Assembly: GCA_017439585.1 (NCBI GenBank)
Contig: JAFSIV010000021.1
Coordinates: forward strand, 1-47,066
Direction of reading: 5' to 3'
Length of the DNA: 47,066 nt
Source of the DNA: Clostridia bacterium
GTDB lineage: Bacteria; Bacillota; Clostridia; Oscillospirales; Acutalibacteraceae
Shown here piece by piece: positions 25,156-34,007 of this stretch. Position 1 is the stretch's first letter; each line of letters starts with the position of its first letter. The translations under genes and the position numbers were made by a program. A model generated the notes under the pieces. It saw nothing but the letters and a program-made list of their open reading frames with translations. It searched no databases and had not been told where the DNA came from.

Positions 25156-25869
25156 TCAAACTCCTCCGAATCTGCGGTTTCTATGGTGGAAATCATCAAT
25201 AGCTAATTCTAAATGTTTTGGCTTAAAGTCGGGCCATAAAACATCCGAAAACCAATATTCAGCATAGGCAGATTGCCAAATGAGATAATTTGAAAGGCGG
25301 TATTCACCGCTTGGTCTGATTATAAAATCAGGGTCGGGTATATCGCAGGTATAAAGATTTTGAGAAATCAGGTCTTCGGTTATTTTATCAGGAGATACAC
25401 CGCTTGCAACGATTTTTTTGACTGCGTTTGTAATCTCGTCTCTGCCACCATAGTTTATAGCTATCTGCACCTGCAAACCGGTGGCATCAGCGGAGGTTTC
25501 CTCGTTATGCTTGATTAACTCTTTAATATCATCTGCCAAAGGCTCTAAGTTTCCGATAAATTTAAGTCTGATATTATCCTCCTTAAAGTTTTCGGTATCT
25601 TTAAGATAATCTCTGAGCAGATTCATAATGCCTTCAACCTCATCCTTCGGTCTTTTCCAGTTTTCGGTTGAAAAGGCATAAACGGTTAAATATTTAAGAC
25701 CTATTTTATTGCAGTATTTTGCTATTTCCTTAAAGGTTTTAGCTCCTGCAATATGACCTGCGGTTCTGGGTAATGCGCGTTTTTTCGCCCATCTGCCGTT
25801 TCCGTCCATAATAATTGCAATATGAGTGGGAACGGGCCTTGTTTTTGGAGTTTTAGTAAATAATCCCAC
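25156..25869 (-). CDS. uppS: Undecaprenyl diphosphate synthase
   Basis: cis-prenyltransferase that elongates farnesyl diphosphate to the C55 lipid carrier for cell-wall synthesis. Signature IIMDGNGRWAKKR (catalytic Asp at 22), later VYAFSTENWKRP, and near the end DPDFIIRPSGEYRLSNYLIW with DVLWPDF. The 237-residue length is typical. The start is GTG with AGAGGTG 7 nt upstream. A terminator-like hairpin separates it from frr. Confidence 0.97.
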   Translation of the reverse strand: MGLFTKTPKTRPVPTHIAIIMDGNGRWAKKRALPRTAGHIAGAKTFKEIAKYCNKIGLKYLTVYAFSTENWKRPKDEVEGIMNLLRDYLKDTENFKEDNIRLKFIGNLEPLADDIKELIKHNEETSADATGLQVQIAINYGGRDEITNAVKKIVASGVSPDKITEDLISQNLYTCDIPDPDFIIRPSGEYRLSNYLIWQSAYAEYWFSDVLWPDFKPKHLELAIDDFHHRNRRFGGV

Positions 25870-25905
25870 AGTTTTTCACCTCTTTAAAATATAGGAAATA
25901 ATTAG

Positions 25906-25938
25906 GCAAAAATCGGGCGGCAAAGTTTCCGCCCGATT
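25906..25938 (-). terminator. Intra-operon terminator/attenuator between frr and uppS
   Basis: Stem AATCGGGCGG / CCGCCCGATT (25911-25920 with 25929-25938), followed on the minus strand by TTTTTG. It should reduce read-through from pyrH-frr into uppS and the lipid genes. Confidence 0.8.
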
Positions 25939-25942
25939 ATTA

Positions 25943-26497
25943 TCAGATTTCTAAAATTTCCTTTTCCTTTAATCCTGCGATTTCATCAATCTCACCGCAG
26001 AATTTATCGGTTAGCTTCTGGATTTTCTTTTCGCCGTTTGCAACATCGTCTTCGGTTACGGTGTTAGCCTTTTTGAGAGCTTTAAGCTTTTCTAATGCAT
26101 CGCGGCGGGTGTTTCTGATAGCAACCTTATTATCCTCAGCGAGCTTTTTAACCTCTTTAACAATTTCTTTACGGCGTTCTTCGGTAAGCGGCGGGAAAGA
26201 AAGGCGGATAACCTTACCGTCGTTCTGGGGGTTAATTCCGATATCGGAGGTTAAGATTGCGCGCTCGATTTCCTTTAAGGTTGAAGCATCCCAAGGGGCA
26301 ATCATTAAAACTCTCGCCTCTGGTGTGGAAATAGCGGCCATTTGACCTATTGGAGTTGGTGCACCGTAATAATCAACGGTAATACGGTCTAAAATGGAGG
26401 CATTTGCTCTGCCTGCGCGGATAGATTTATAATCACGCTCTAAAACGGCAACTGTTTTATTCATTTTTTCTTCAGTGGTTTTAAGTAGTTCGTTCAT
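25943..26497 (-). CDS. frr: Ribosome recycling factor
   Basis: Splits post-termination ribosomes together with EF-G. The 184-residue protein has the family's helical start (MNELLKTTEEKMNKTVAVLE), the conserved YKSIRAGRANASILDRI, the domain II core VDYYGAPTPIGQMA and the basic C-terminal helix RREIVKEVKK-like (here ERRKEIVKEVKKLAEDNKVA). AAGGAG precedes the ATG. It lies 17 bp after pyrH, the usual pairing in Firmicutes. Confidence 0.97.
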   Translation of the reverse strand: MNELLKTTEEKMNKTVAVLERDYKSIRAGRANASILDRITVDYYGAPTPIGQMAAISTPEARVLMIAPWDASTLKEIERAILTSDIGINPQNDGKVIRLSFPPLTEERRKEIVKEVKKLAEDNKVAIRNTRRDALEKLKALKKANTVTEDDVANGEKKIQKLTDKFCGEIDEIAGLKEKEILEI

Positions 26498-26514
26498 AAA
26501 AATTCTCCTTTTGA

Positions 26515-27219
26515 TTATTTAACTATTGTGCCGATAGTTTCGCCAACCATAGCCGAAACAATGTTATCGGGATTTTCAAGATTAAATACTAATATTTCAA
26601 TACTGTTATCCATACAAAGCGAAGCGGCAGTACTATCCATAACATGAAGCCCCTGCTGCAAAACCTCGATATGCGATAAAGTGTCATACTTCTTAGCGTC
26701 GGGATTAAGCTTCGGATCACTATCGTAAACACCGTCAACATTAGTGGCTTTAAAGATAACATCAGCGCCAATTTCAGCAGCACGCAAAGCAGCGGCAGTA
26801 TCGGTGGAGAAGAAGGGGTTACCCGTTCCGCAACCAAAAATAACAACTCTGCCCTTTTCTAAATGGCGAACTGCCTTATTTCTGATATAAAGCTCGGCTA
26901 TTTGACGCATTTCAATGGCAGTTTGAACGCGAGCGGTAACACCTAACTGTTCTAATGCATCGGCAAGCGCCAAAGCGTTAATTGAGGTTGCGAGCATTCC
27001 CATATGGTCGGCTCTTGTTCGGTCCATCTGACCGCTGCTTCTACCACGCCAGAAATTTCCGCCGCCAACAACAACTGCAACCTGAACACCCATTTCGGTG
27101 CAGGTTTTTATTCTTTCGCAAACCGATAAAACCTTATCGAAATCTATGCCTGAGCCTTTTTCGCCGGCGAGCACTTCGCCACTGAGTTTAAGCAAAACCC
27201 TTTTATAAACCGGTTTCAT
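26515..27219 (-). CDS. pyrH: UMP kinase
   Basis: Phosphorylates UMP to UDP; hexameric bacterial enzyme of the amino-acid-kinase fold. Motifs: [14 protein letters not shown] (about residues 5-18), [25 protein letters not shown] and [17 protein letters not shown], then [12 protein letters not shown]. Full length at 234 residues. First gene of the long minus-strand operon behind the promoter at 27266-27294, with GGAG before the ATG. Confidence 0.97.
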   Translation of the reverse strand: MKPVYKRVLLKLSGEVLAGEKGSGIDFDKVLSVCERIKTCTEMGVQVAVVVGGGNFWRGRSSGQMDRTRADHMGMLATSINALALADALEQLGVTARVQTAIEMRQIAELYIRNKAVRHLEKGRVVIFGCGTGNPFFSTDTAAALRAAEIGADVIFKATNVDGVYDSDPKLNPDAKKYDTLSHIEVLQQGLHVMDSTAASLCMDNSIEILVFNLENPDNIVSAMVGETIGTIVK

Positions 27220-27265
27220 AAGTATTCACTCCAAAATTCGTATGTGATATAAATTTATTAAATAT

Positions 27266-27294
27266 ATTTTACCTTAAAACGCTTATAAAGTCAA
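27266..27294 (-). promoter_or_regulatory. Promoter of the pyrH-frr-uppS-cdsA-dxr-rseP-ispG-polC operon
   Basis: Minus strand TTGACT (27294-27289), 17-bp spacer, TAAAAT (27271-27266), about 45 bp before the pyrH ATG. Confidence 0.75.
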
Positions 27295-27322
27295 TTATAA
27301 ATATATTAAATACTATAAAAAT

Positions 27323-27359
27323 AAACAGCAGCAAACCAATAAAGGCTTAACTGCTGTTT
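27323..27359 (-). terminator. Terminator of acpP
   Basis: AAACAGCAG / CTGCTGTTT stem (27323-27331 with 27351-27359) with an inner CC/GG pairing; the minus strand continues into TTTATTTTTATAG. Confidence 0.7.
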
Positions 27360-27370
27360 GACTTTAAAAT

Positions 27371-27598
27371 TTAAGCATTATTTTGAATGTATTCTACGAG
27401 GTCGCCAATAGTTTTGATAGTTTCAATATCCTCATCAGGAATTTCAATATCAAATTCGTCCTCAATCTCTGAAAGAAGCTCAACAACATCAAGACTGTCA
27501 GCTCCTAAGTCGGAAGCGATATTAGTTTCCATAGACATTAGGCTTTCATCAGCATCAAGTTGGTTTGCTAAAAGTTCTTTAATTTTTTCGAATACCAT
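27371..27598 (-). CDS. acpP: Acyl carrier protein
   Basis: Carries growing fatty acids on a 4'-phosphopantetheine arm. The 75-residue acidic helical protein has the attachment motif LGADSLDVVELL with the modified Ser at 35, and the usual EDEFDIEIPDED stretch. AGGAGG precedes the ATG. It stands alone with its own promoter (27659-27687) and terminator, not in a fab operon, so its level can be set independently. Confidence 0.97.
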   Translation of the reverse strand: MVFEKIKELLANQLDADESLMSMETNIASDLGADSLDVVELLSEIEDEFDIEIPDEDIETIKTIGDLVEYIQNNA

Positions 27599-27617
27599 AA
27601 AAATCCTCCTGAAATAT

Positions 27618-27638
27618 ATGCCGTATATAACACGGCAT
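27618..27638 (-). other. Hairpin in the acpP 5' leader
   Basis: ATGCCGT / ACGGCAT arms (27618-27624 with 27632-27638) just upstream of the ribosome site. It may stabilise the abundant acpP mRNA. Confidence 0.5.
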
Positions 27639-27658
27639 TAACAAATTTTTATAAATAA

Positions 27659-27687
27659 ATGATATGTTGAAAAACAGAATTTGTCAA
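27659..27687 (-). promoter_or_regulatory. Promoter of acpP
   Basis: Minus strand TTGACA (27687-27682, consensus), 17-bp spacer, TATCAT (27664-27659). Confidence 0.8.
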
Positions 27688-27736
27688 CATATTTTTATGA
27701 TTTCGCTTAAAAAATTTTTAAAAGCTTTAAAAAATG

Positions 27737-27765
27737 TTGCAAAATGATATGAGCTGTTATATAAT
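27737..27765 (+). promoter_or_regulatory. Promoter of proS
   Basis: TTGCAA (27737-27742), 17-bp spacer, TATAAT (27760-27765). It diverges from the acpP promoter. Confidence 0.75.
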
Positions 27766-27810
27766 ATTATATTGTTAAATTAAACTATTCTTGTTTTATG
27801 TGAAAGGTGG

Positions 27811-27838
27811 TATCAGGCGCTTTTGCGCCGCGCTGATA
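27811..27838 (+). promoter_or_regulatory. Start-site hairpin of proS
   Basis: TATCA (27811-27815) can pair with TGATA (27834-27838, which includes the A of the ATG), around an inner GGCGC-TTTT-GCGCC stem (27816-27829). The ribosome site AAAGGTGG (27803-27810) is 27 nt from the ATG unless this stem folds. It may gate proS translation or indicate a TTG start at 27823. Confidence 0.45.
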
Positions 27839-29271
27839 TGGCTAAGGAAAAGCTTGTTAAATCTATAACCTCTATGGATGAGGATTTTGCTAAATGGTAT
27901 ACTGATGTTTGCATTAAGGCTGAGCTTATTGATTATTCCTCTGTTAAAGGTTGTATGATAATAAGACCTTACGGATATGCTATTTGGGAGAATATACAGT
28001 CTCAGATGGATGCTATGTTTAAGGCAACAGGGCATGAAAATGTTTATATGCCTATGTTTATTCCCGAAAGCCTTTTGCAAAAGGAAAAGGACCATGTTGA
28101 AGGCTTTGCTCCTGAGGTTGCATGGGTAACCCACGGCGGTGAAGAAAAGTTGGAGGAGAGAATGTGTGTAAGACCTACCTCCGAAACCCTTTTCTGCGAC
28201 CATTTTAAAAATATTGTTCATTCATACCGCGATTTGCCGAAGCTTTATAATCAGTGGTGCAGTGTTGTTCGTTGGGAGAAGACAACCCGTCCTTTCCTTC
28301 GTTCGCGCGAGTTTTTATGGCAAGAAGGTCATACTCTCCATGAAACCGCCGAGGAGGCAAAGGCTGAAACCATTCAAATGTTAAATGTTTATGCAAAGTT
28401 TGCTGAGGATTTTCTTGCAATGCCGGTTGTTAAAGGTGTTAAAACTGCGAAAGAGCGTTTTGCAGGCGCTGAGGATACATATACAATCGAGGCTTTGATG
28501 CATGACGGTAAGGCTTTGCAGAGCGGAACCTCCCATTATTTTGGCGATGGTTTTGCAAGAGCATTTGAAATTCAGTATACTGATAAAAACAATAATCTTG
28601 TTCATCCTTTCCAAACCTCTTGGGGAACAACCACTCGTCTTATCGGCGCAGTTATTATGACTCACGGGGATGACAGTGGTTTGGTGCTTCCTCCTTCTAT
28701 TGCGCCTATTCAGGCGGTTATAGTTCCGATTGCAACTCATAAAGAGGGTGTTTTGGATAAATCTCGCGAAGTTTTAGAGAGACTAAAAACCGTTTGTCGT
28801 GCAAAGCTAGACGATAGCGAGCAGTCTCCCGGTTGGAAGTTTGCCGAGTATGAAATGAAGGGTGTTCCGCTAAGAATTGAGCTCGGTCCTCGCGATATTG
28901 AAAATAATGTTTGCGTTGTTGTTCGCCGAGATAACGGAGAAAAAACCGTTGTTAGTCTTGATGAGCTTGAAACCCGTATTCCTGAGCTTTTAAATGCAGT
29001 TCATAAGGGACTTTTTGATAAAGCTTTGGCTCGCAGAGAAAAAATGACCTATGATGCTCATAATTTAGACGAAATGAAAGAAATCGCCGATAATAAGCCC
29101 GGATTTATCCGCGCTATGTGGTGTGGAGACCGCGAATGTGAGGACAAGCTTAAAGAGGTTGCAGGCGTAACCTCCCGTTGTATTCCTTTTGAGCAGGAAG
29201 AAATATCAGGCAAATGTGTTTGCTGCGGTAAAGAAGCAAAGCATATGCTTTATTGGGGCAAGGCTTATTAA
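27838..29271 (+). CDS. proS: Prolyl-tRNA synthetase (short, archaeal/eukaryote-like form)
   Basis: Charges tRNA-Pro. Class II core: motif 1 region around [13 protein letters not shown], motif 2 [18 protein letters not shown], motif 3 [14 protein letters not shown], then the anticodon-binding domain and a C-terminal zinc-ribbon-like domain (CGDREC...CVCCGKEA) ending in Tyr. It lacks the editing insertion of the long bacterial form. At 477 residues from ATG 27838 it fits the short type. A TTG at 27823 would add five residues and is closer to the ribosome site. In many Firmicutes proS lies between rseP and polC; here it is divergent from acpP instead. Confidence 0.95.
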   Translation: MAKEKLVKSITSMDEDFAKWYTDVCIKAELIDYSSVKGCMIIRPYGYAIWENIQSQMDAMFKATGHENVYMPMFIPESLLQKEKDHVEGFAPEVAWVTHGGEEKLEERMCVRPTSETLFCDHFKNIVHSYRDLPKLYNQWCSVVRWEKTTRPFLRSREFLWQEGHTLHETAEEAKAETIQMLNVYAKFAEDFLAMPVVKGVKTAKERFAGAEDTYTIEALMHDGKALQSGTSHYFGDGFARAFEIQYTDKNNNLVHPFQTSWGTTTRLIGAVIMTHGDDSGLVLPPSIAPIQAVIVPIATHKEGVLDKSREVLERLKTVCRAKLDDSEQSPGWKFAEYEMKGVPLRIELGPRDIENNVCVVVRRDNGEKTVVSLDELETRIPELLNAVHKGLFDKALARREKMTYDAHNLDEMKEIADNKPGFIRAMWCGDRECEDKLKEVAGVTSRCIPFEQEEISGKCVCCGKEAKHMLYWGKAY

Positions 29272-29285
29272 TTTGCTAATATTTA

Positions 29286-29313
29286 ACGGACTGTATCGCA
29301 AGGTGCAGTCCGT
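29286..29313 (+). terminator. Hairpin after proS
   Basis: ACGGACTG / CAGTCCGT (29286-29293 with 29306-29313); the T run is poor, so termination may be partial. Confidence 0.55.
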
Positions 29314-29370
29314 ATTGCTCTAAGTTTATCAAATATTACTATTTACACCAACTTTAAGGAAGGAGATATT

Positions 29371-30273
29371 ATGGATTATTATGTTAATTTTGCAAATTTA
29401 ACCTCGGTTTTCACTATGCCTACCGCTGTGGTTGATAACCATTTAAAACTTGCCAAAGCAGAGCATATCAAGGTTTTGCTTTATATTATGCGAAATTTTA
29501 ATGAAGAAATAAATGTTAAAAACATAGCCGAGAAAACTGCCGTTTCAGAATATGATGTTAAAGAAGCATTGCTTTATTGGGCAGATGCCTTAATCCTCCT
29601 CCCAAAAGAAGCACCGCCAAAACCCGAAGAAAAGAAAAAGGCGGTTGCAAAATGCGAGAAGCCAAGTCGCTCAGATGTTGCAAAAAGAGGTCTTGAAGAC
29701 CCTAAAATCCAATATATGCTAACCCAAACACAAAGCAAGTTTGGAAGAAACCTAAAAGGCAACGAGGCGTCCTCGCTGGTTTGGCTTTATGATGATTTGG
29801 GGCTTGATGTTTCGGTTATACTTTTGATTGTTCAGTATGCCGTAACCCATAACCGAGCAAATATAAGCTTTATTGAAAGCACCGCGGTGAACTGGTATAA
29901 CGAGGGTATAAATTCTATCGCTCAGGCAGAGGAAGAATTAAACAAAATAACCTTAACCGAAACCGCTTGGGGAATAGTTTGCAAGGTGTTTGGGATAGAA
30001 AGAAGAAAGCCCGGCAAAAAAGAAGCGGAATATTCTTATAAGTGGCTTGAAGAATGGAAAATAACCGAGCAACAGTTAACCGATGCCTATGAGGAATGTG
30101 TTAATATAAAAACCAAGCTCAATATGGCTTATATTGATGGTATTTTGGCTAACTGGCATAAATCAGGAGGTAAATCCTCAAATGAAATCAAAAACGCAAA
30201 ATCAAGCAAAAAATCTGATTTTGCGGCTTATGATATAGATTTATACGAAAAAATGCTTAATTCAAAGGATTAA
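29371..30273 (+). CDS. DnaD-domain primosome protein
   Basis: Replication-initiation or restart protein of the DnaD/DnaB (Firmicute) family. An N-terminal winged-helix-like part (about residues 1-80: LAKAEHIKVLLYIMRNFNE, IAEKTAVSEYDVKEAL) is followed by a Lys/Pro-rich linker (APPKPEEKKKAVAKCEKP) and two DnaD/DnaB_2 modules (about 110-190 and 195-285), the last ending in the family's YIDGILANWHKSG. AAGGAAGGAG precedes the ATG. It lies 5 bp before the helicase-loader gene, and the two probably act together to place the replicative helicase. Confidence 0.9.
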   Translation: MDYYVNFANLTSVFTMPTAVVDNHLKLAKAEHIKVLLYIMRNFNEEINVKNIAEKTAVSEYDVKEALLYWADALILLPKEAPPKPEEKKKAVAKCEKPSRSDVAKRGLEDPKIQYMLTQTQSKFGRNLKGNEASSLVWLYDDLGLDVSVILLIVQYAVTHNRANISFIESTAVNWYNEGINSIAQAEEELNKITLTETAWGIVCKVFGIERRKPGKKEAEYSYKWLEEWKITEQQLTDAYEECVNIKTKLNMAYIDGILANWHKSGGKSSNEIKNAKSSKKSDFAAYDIDLYEKMLNSKD

Positions 30274-30278
30274 AAATT

Positions 30279-31244
30279 ATGATAACTAAGGAAGCTACAT
30301 ATAAAAAGGCATTCGAAAATATTAAAGAATCATTAAATTTAAAAACTGCGGCTTTTGAGAAAGCTAAGGCTTTGGCTTATGATAATAATTCCAGACTTTA
30401 TGAGATAGATAACGAGCTTTCCGTTTTGGGCGCAAAGCTTGTTACCGCCGCCTTGACCGACGGTAAAGAGGGGGTTGACGCTTTAAAGGAAACCTCAAAA
30501 AAGTTAACTGAGGAAAAGAATGCTATTCTTAAATCAAACGGAGTAGAGCCAATAAAATATTCCTGCAATGCTTGTATGGATACAGGGTATATCGGCGGTA
30601 AAATCTGCGAATGTGTAAGGCGAGAAGCGGCGCGGGTTATGGCGGACGAGCTTTCTCGCGAGATGCCTTTGATAGACTCTAAATTTGAGGATTTTGATTT
30701 AAAATATTATAGCGATAAAACTGATGAAAACGGTCAGAATCCTCGCAGAAGAATGACCGCAATTTTAAAGCTTTGCAAAGAATATGTTTTGAATTTTGAT
30801 GAGAATACAAAGGAAAACCTTTTGTTTATGGGGGATGCAGGTCTTGGCAAAACCCATTTAACCTTAGCTATCGTTTCAGGTGTTATAGAAAAAGGTTATC
30901 TTCCGGTTTACGGCTCGGCAGAAAATCTTTTTTCCACTATTGAAGCTGAGAAATTTGCAGGCGAGGGCAGAGGCAGTTATGAAGCCATTTTAAACTGCGA
31001 TTTGTTGGTTATAGACGATTTGGGAGCCGAAATGGCGACCTCCTTTACAAAATCGGTGCTTTATAATCTTGTAAACACCCGTATACTAACCAGAAAGCCC
31101 ACCATAATTAACACCAATTTAAGTATGAAGCAAATAGAGGAAAGATACACTCCCAGAATTTCTTCAAGACTTATAGGAAATTATGAGGGGCAAAAGTTTA
31201 TAGGAAGAGATATCCGTCAACAAAAGCGACTTGAAAGTATATGA
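30279..31244 (+). CDS. DnaC/DnaI-like helicase-loader ATPase
   Basis: AAA+ ATPase that loads the replicative helicase. A helical N-terminal domain is followed by a Cys cluster (CNACMDTGYIGGKICEC, Cys 96, 99, 110, 112) and the ATPase with Walker A GDAGLGKTHL (about 185-194) and Walker B LLVIDDLGAE. The C-terminal YTPRISSRLIGNYEGQKFIG has the sensor-2-type Arg. The 321-residue length fits DnaI. Directly downstream of the DnaD gene and upstream of mnmG in one transcription unit. IstB-type transposon ATPases are related, but no transposase is nearby. Confidence 0.9.
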   Translation: MITKEATYKKAFENIKESLNLKTAAFEKAKALAYDNNSRLYEIDNELSVLGAKLVTAALTDGKEGVDALKETSKKLTEEKNAILKSNGVEPIKYSCNACMDTGYIGGKICECVRREAARVMADELSREMPLIDSKFEDFDLKYYSDKTDENGQNPRRRMTAILKLCKEYVLNFDENTKENLLFMGDAGLGKTHLTLAIVSGVIEKGYLPVYGSAENLFSTIEAEKFAGEGRGSYEAILNCDLLVIDDLGAEMATSFTKSVLYNLVNTRILTRKPTIINTNLSMKQIEERYTPRISSRLIGNYEGQKFIGRDIRQQKRLESI

Positions 31245-31254
31245 GGTAATTTAA

Positions 31255-33123
31255 TTGAGTATTGAAAAATATAATGCCGGAGAATATGATGTTGCGGTTA
31301 TAGGCGCGGGGCACGCGGGAATAGAAGCGGCTTTAAGCTCTGCCAGACTCGGCTGCAAAACAATTATTTTTACGGTTAGTTTAGACTGGATAGGAAATAT
31401 GCCCTGCAACCCATCTATTGGGGGTACAGCAAAGGGACATTTGGTGCGTGAGCTAGATGCTTTGGGCGGAGAAATGGGTAAAGCAGCAGATAAATTTACT
31501 CTTCAAAGCCGTATGCTTAATCTCGGAAAAGGTCCTGCCGTTCATTCCCTCAGAGCTCAAATTGATAGGCGCGCTTATAGTGGCTATATGAAGCATATTA
31601 TTGAATTGCAGGAAAATCTTGATGTCAAACAATGCGAAATAGTTGATATTTATTGCGAAAACGGTATTTGGAAATGTGTTTCGGCTCTAGGTGCTGAATT
31701 TTCTTCAAAAGCGGTTATTCTGGCAACGGGTACTTTCCTGGGCGGCAGAATTTATGTTGGTGAAGTCAATTACGAGGGCGGACCTGACGGTAGCTTTGCG
31801 GCTAACAGACTGTCTGAATCCTTAAAGAAATTAGGAATTCCGCTTCGCCGATTTAAAACCGGAACCCCCGCAAGAGTAGCGCGTGACAGTATAGATTTTT
31901 CCTCATTAGAGGTGCAACCCGGAGACGAAAAGACCGTTCCTTTCAGTTTTTCAACCGAGAAAAATCCTGAAAATAAGGTTGTTTGCCATATTTCTTATAC
32001 TAATGACGAAACTAAAAGAGTTATCTTGGAAAATATCCATCGCTCGCCCTTGTATTCAGGTGATATTGAGGGTATTGGTCCTAGGTATTGCCCTAGTATC
32101 GAGGATAAAATCGTTCGTTTTGCCGATAAAAAAAGGCATCAGTTTTTCATAGAGCCTTGTGGTGAGAATACCGAGGAAATGTATCTTCAAGGGCTTTCCT
32201 CCTCGCTTCCTGAGGAGGTTCAGATAAAGCTTTATAAAACTATTGAATGCCTTAAAAATGTTAAAATCATGCGTAATGCCTATGCGATTGAATATGATTG
32301 CATAGATCCTTTGAGTCTCAAAGCAACCCTTGAAACCAAGGATTTCGAGGGACTTTATGGCGCAGGTCAGTTTAATGGCTCTTCGGGTTACGAGGAAGCT
32401 GCCGCGCAAGGCTTGGTTGCAGGAATAAATGCGGCGCTTAAAATCAAGGGCGAAGAACCACTTGTTCTATCCCGCGCGTCGTCTTATATCGGAACCTTGA
32501 TTGACGACCTTGTAACCAAAGGCTGTATGGACCCTTACAGAATGATGACCTCGCGAAGCGAATACAGGCTTCTTTTAAGGCAGGATAATGCTGATGAACG
32601 CTTAATGCCGATAGGTTATAAAATTGGTCTTATAAGTGAAGAGCAGTATAATGCCTTTTTAGAAAAGGTTAGGCTTAAAGAAAAGGAAATAGAGCGTGCA
32701 AATAATACCTTTATTGCGCCAAATGAGAAGCTTAATGCTCTTTTAGAGGAAAAGGGTACTGCTGTTATGAGCACAGGTATGCGCCTTTCCGACCTTATTA
32801 AAAGACCGCAGTTAAATTATGAAATGCTAGCCGAGTTTGATAAAGCTAGACCAGAGCTTCCCGAAAGCGTTAAAGAAAAGGTTGAGGTTGAAATCAAATA
32901 TGAGGGATATATTTCCCGTCAAAAAGCTCAGGTAAATGAAATGCTAAGGCTTGAAAACAAGCTTATCCCTGAGGATATTTGTTATGACGATATAACAGGT
33001 TTAAGACTTGAAGCTATTGAGAAATTAAATAAAATAAAACCAACCAATATTGCTCAGGCTTCAAGAATTTCGGGTGTTAGCCCTGCGGATATCTCAGTTC
33101 TTTTGATTTATTTATCTAAATAA
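31255..33123 (+). CDS. mnmG: tRNA uridine-5-carboxymethylaminomethyl modification enzyme
   Basis: FAD enzyme that with MnmE modifies the wobble uridine of several tRNAs. FAD motif [19 protein letters not shown] (about residues 15-33), then [20 protein letters not shown] with the conserved Cys, CDPGTYL-equivalent ATGTFLGG, and [17 protein letters not shown]. The C-terminal helical domain ends with [19 protein letters not shown]. Full length at 622 residues. The start is TTG with GAGG 8 nt upstream. The stop codon directly abuts the left arm of the split terminator at 33125. Confidence 0.97.
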   Translation: MSIEKYNAGEYDVAVIGAGHAGIEAALSSARLGCKTIIFTVSLDWIGNMPCNPSIGGTAKGHLVRELDALGGEMGKAADKFTLQSRMLNLGKGPAVHSLRAQIDRRAYSGYMKHIIELQENLDVKQCEIVDIYCENGIWKCVSALGAEFSSKAVILATGTFLGGRIYVGEVNYEGGPDGSFAANRLSESLKKLGIPLRRFKTGTPARVARDSIDFSSLEVQPGDEKTVPFSFSTEKNPENKVVCHISYTNDETKRVILENIHRSPLYSGDIEGIGPRYCPSIEDKIVRFADKKRHQFFIEPCGENTEEMYLQGLSSSLPEEVQIKLYKTIECLKNVKIMRNAYAIEYDCIDPLSLKATLETKDFEGLYGAGQFNGSSGYEEAAAQGLVAGINAALKIKGEEPLVLSRASSYIGTLIDDLVTKGCMDPYRMMTSRSEYRLLLRQDNADERLMPIGYKIGLISEEQYNAFLEKVRLKEKEIERANNTFIAPNEKLNALLEEKGTAVMSTGMRLSDLIKRPQLNYEMLAEFDKARPELPESVKEKVEVEIKYEGYISRQKAQVNEMLRLENKLIPEDICYDDITGLRLEAIEKLNKIKPTNIAQASRISGVSPADISVLLIYLSK

Positions 33124-33141
33124 TAAAAACCGCCATTTTTA

Positions 33142-33431
33142 GGGGTTGTATCCGTAAGGACACAACCCCAGTTTTATTCGCCAAGACGAGTTTTATTGCT
33201 TCGCAGTTATATTCGGCTAAAAGCCGAGTGTTATTCGCTTTGCGAGTTTAGGAGCGAATAAAATATCACTTTGCCGATAGGCAAAATAACACTGTGAGAC
33301 CTGTCTCACAATATCACTATTAAAATATTTTTTGAGACAGTAAAACGGATGTGCAGAAATTCTACACATCCGTTTAATATTTGTCTCATACCATAACAAG
33401 CAGGACATTTAGGCGCCCAAATGTCACTTGT
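33142..33431. repeat. Second hairpin array, within the TA-flanked element
   Basis: Stems in series: GGGGTTGT/ACAACCCC (33142-33169, the left end itself), TGC-TTC-GCA (33197-33205), TCGGCT-AAA-AGCCGA (33213-33227), TCGC-TTT-GCGA (33235-33245), TTTGCC-GATA-GGCAAA (33270-33285), TGTGAGA-CCTG-TCTCACA (33293-33310), then a composite TGAGACA/AAACGGATGTG stem (33333-33388) and ACAAG/GACATTT (33396-33431). Spacers read AGTnnTATT in the left half and AATAnCACT, their reverse complement, in the right half. No gene is seen between 33124 and 33490. Confidence 0.75.
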
Positions 33432-33490
33432 TAGGAGAACCTAAAACCCTTTTCTAAACAAATATCACCTATTCGATAAACAAGAATTTG

Positions 33491-33835
33491 TTAGACTGAC
33501 ACTCCTCCAAAGACAACAGCACAAAAAACTACTAATAGGATAAGAAACTCGATGCATCCTGCAACTAAATTGATGATAGATAGTGCAAAGGTAGTCTTTT
33601 TTAGCTTTATCATTTTTCTTGCTTTGATAATTCCGATAATGCCAGCAGGTAAGCCTATTAATAAGATAATGCCACTTCCCAAAATACCGACAGTCTCCAG
33701 CAACTTATACAGAGAATTAGAATTCAAAACATTTGTAGGAGTAGTAGACCACCAAATAACAACGGGTATAACTAAGAATAGTGCAAGTTCGAACCAAAAA
33801 ATAACTTTCTCGAATAATGTATTGTTCTCTTTCAT
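33491..33835 (-). CDS. Three-helix membrane protein carried by the element
   Basis: A 114-residue protein with three predicted membrane helices (about residues 11-28 FWFELALFLVIPVVIW, 48-69 VGILGSGIILLIGLPAGI, 82-110 TFALSIINLVAGCIEFLILL) and a basic loop KARKMIKLKK between the second and third. I do not recognise a family with known function. GAGG lies 9 nt before the ATG and a TATAAT box with dyad symmetry lies at 33874-33893. As the only gene of the TA-flanked element it is cargo. The intact frame and control region suggest it is expressed. Confidence 0.7.
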   Translation of the reverse strand: MKENNTLFEKVIFWFELALFLVIPVVIWWSTTPTNVLNSNSLYKLLETVGILGSGIILLIGLPAGIIGIIKARKMIKLKKTTFALSIINLVAGCIEFLILLVVFCAVVFGGVSV

Positions 33836-33848
33836 ATAGAATTACCTC

Positions 33849-33900
33849 TTAGTCAAATTCTTATTTATCGGTTAGTTGTATTATAGCACAACTTGACTAA
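33849..33900 (-). promoter_or_regulatory. Promoter region with nested dyads for the cargo gene
   Basis: TATAAT on the minus strand (33885-33880) lies between AGTTGT (33874-33879) and ACAACT (33888-33893); an outer pair TTAGTCAA (33849-33856) and TTGACTAA (33893-33900) brackets both. No good -35 is seen at the normal distance, so an activator or repressor may bind the dyads. Confidence 0.5.
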
Positions 33901-33919
33901 CAAAGAAAGAGAATATTAT

Positions 33920-33955
33920 AAACACCCTTAGTTTTTTAAAAAACTAAGGGTGTTT
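33920..33955. terminator. Perfect 36-nt palindrome
   Basis: Eighteen bases (33920-33937) are followed immediately by their exact reverse complement (33938-33955), with T-rich centre and end. It can serve as a bidirectional terminator and would shield the cargo gene from outside transcription. Confidence 0.65.
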
Positions 33956-34007
33956 TCGTGTCTTGTTGTTCTGTCCTTTAGAGTACGACCCATATAATGG
34001 CGGTTTT

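Larger units (their letters stand above)
33142..33992. mobile_element. 851-bp element with imperfect terminal inverted repeats and TA flanks
   Basis: The ends 33142-33166 and 33992-33968 (reverse complement) match at 18 of 25 positions by eye, sharing GGGT, CGTA/TGTA and AAGGACA cores. TA stands directly outside both ends (33140-33141 and 33993-33994), as after insertion at a TA target. Inside are a hairpin array (33142-33431), one minus-strand membrane-protein gene and a perfect 36-nt palindrome. There is no transposase, so it would need help in trans, like a MITE with cargo. TA targeting is typical of IS630/mariner transposases; which family moved it is not known. Confidence 0.75.

Noticed and set aside
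27743-27837. T-box leader for proS
   Set aside because: The leader is too short and lacks the T-box core and specifier stem. Only a small start-site hairpin is present.
28205-28740. Reverse-strand frames within proS, polC, spoIIIA and other genes
   Set aside because: They lie wholly opposite strong genes, lack ribosome sites and have odd composition; they are shadows of the real frames.
30279-31244. IstB transposon helper
   Set aside because: No transposase or inverted repeats nearby; the gene sits between a DnaD-domain gene and mnmG and has the DnaI-like Cys cluster.
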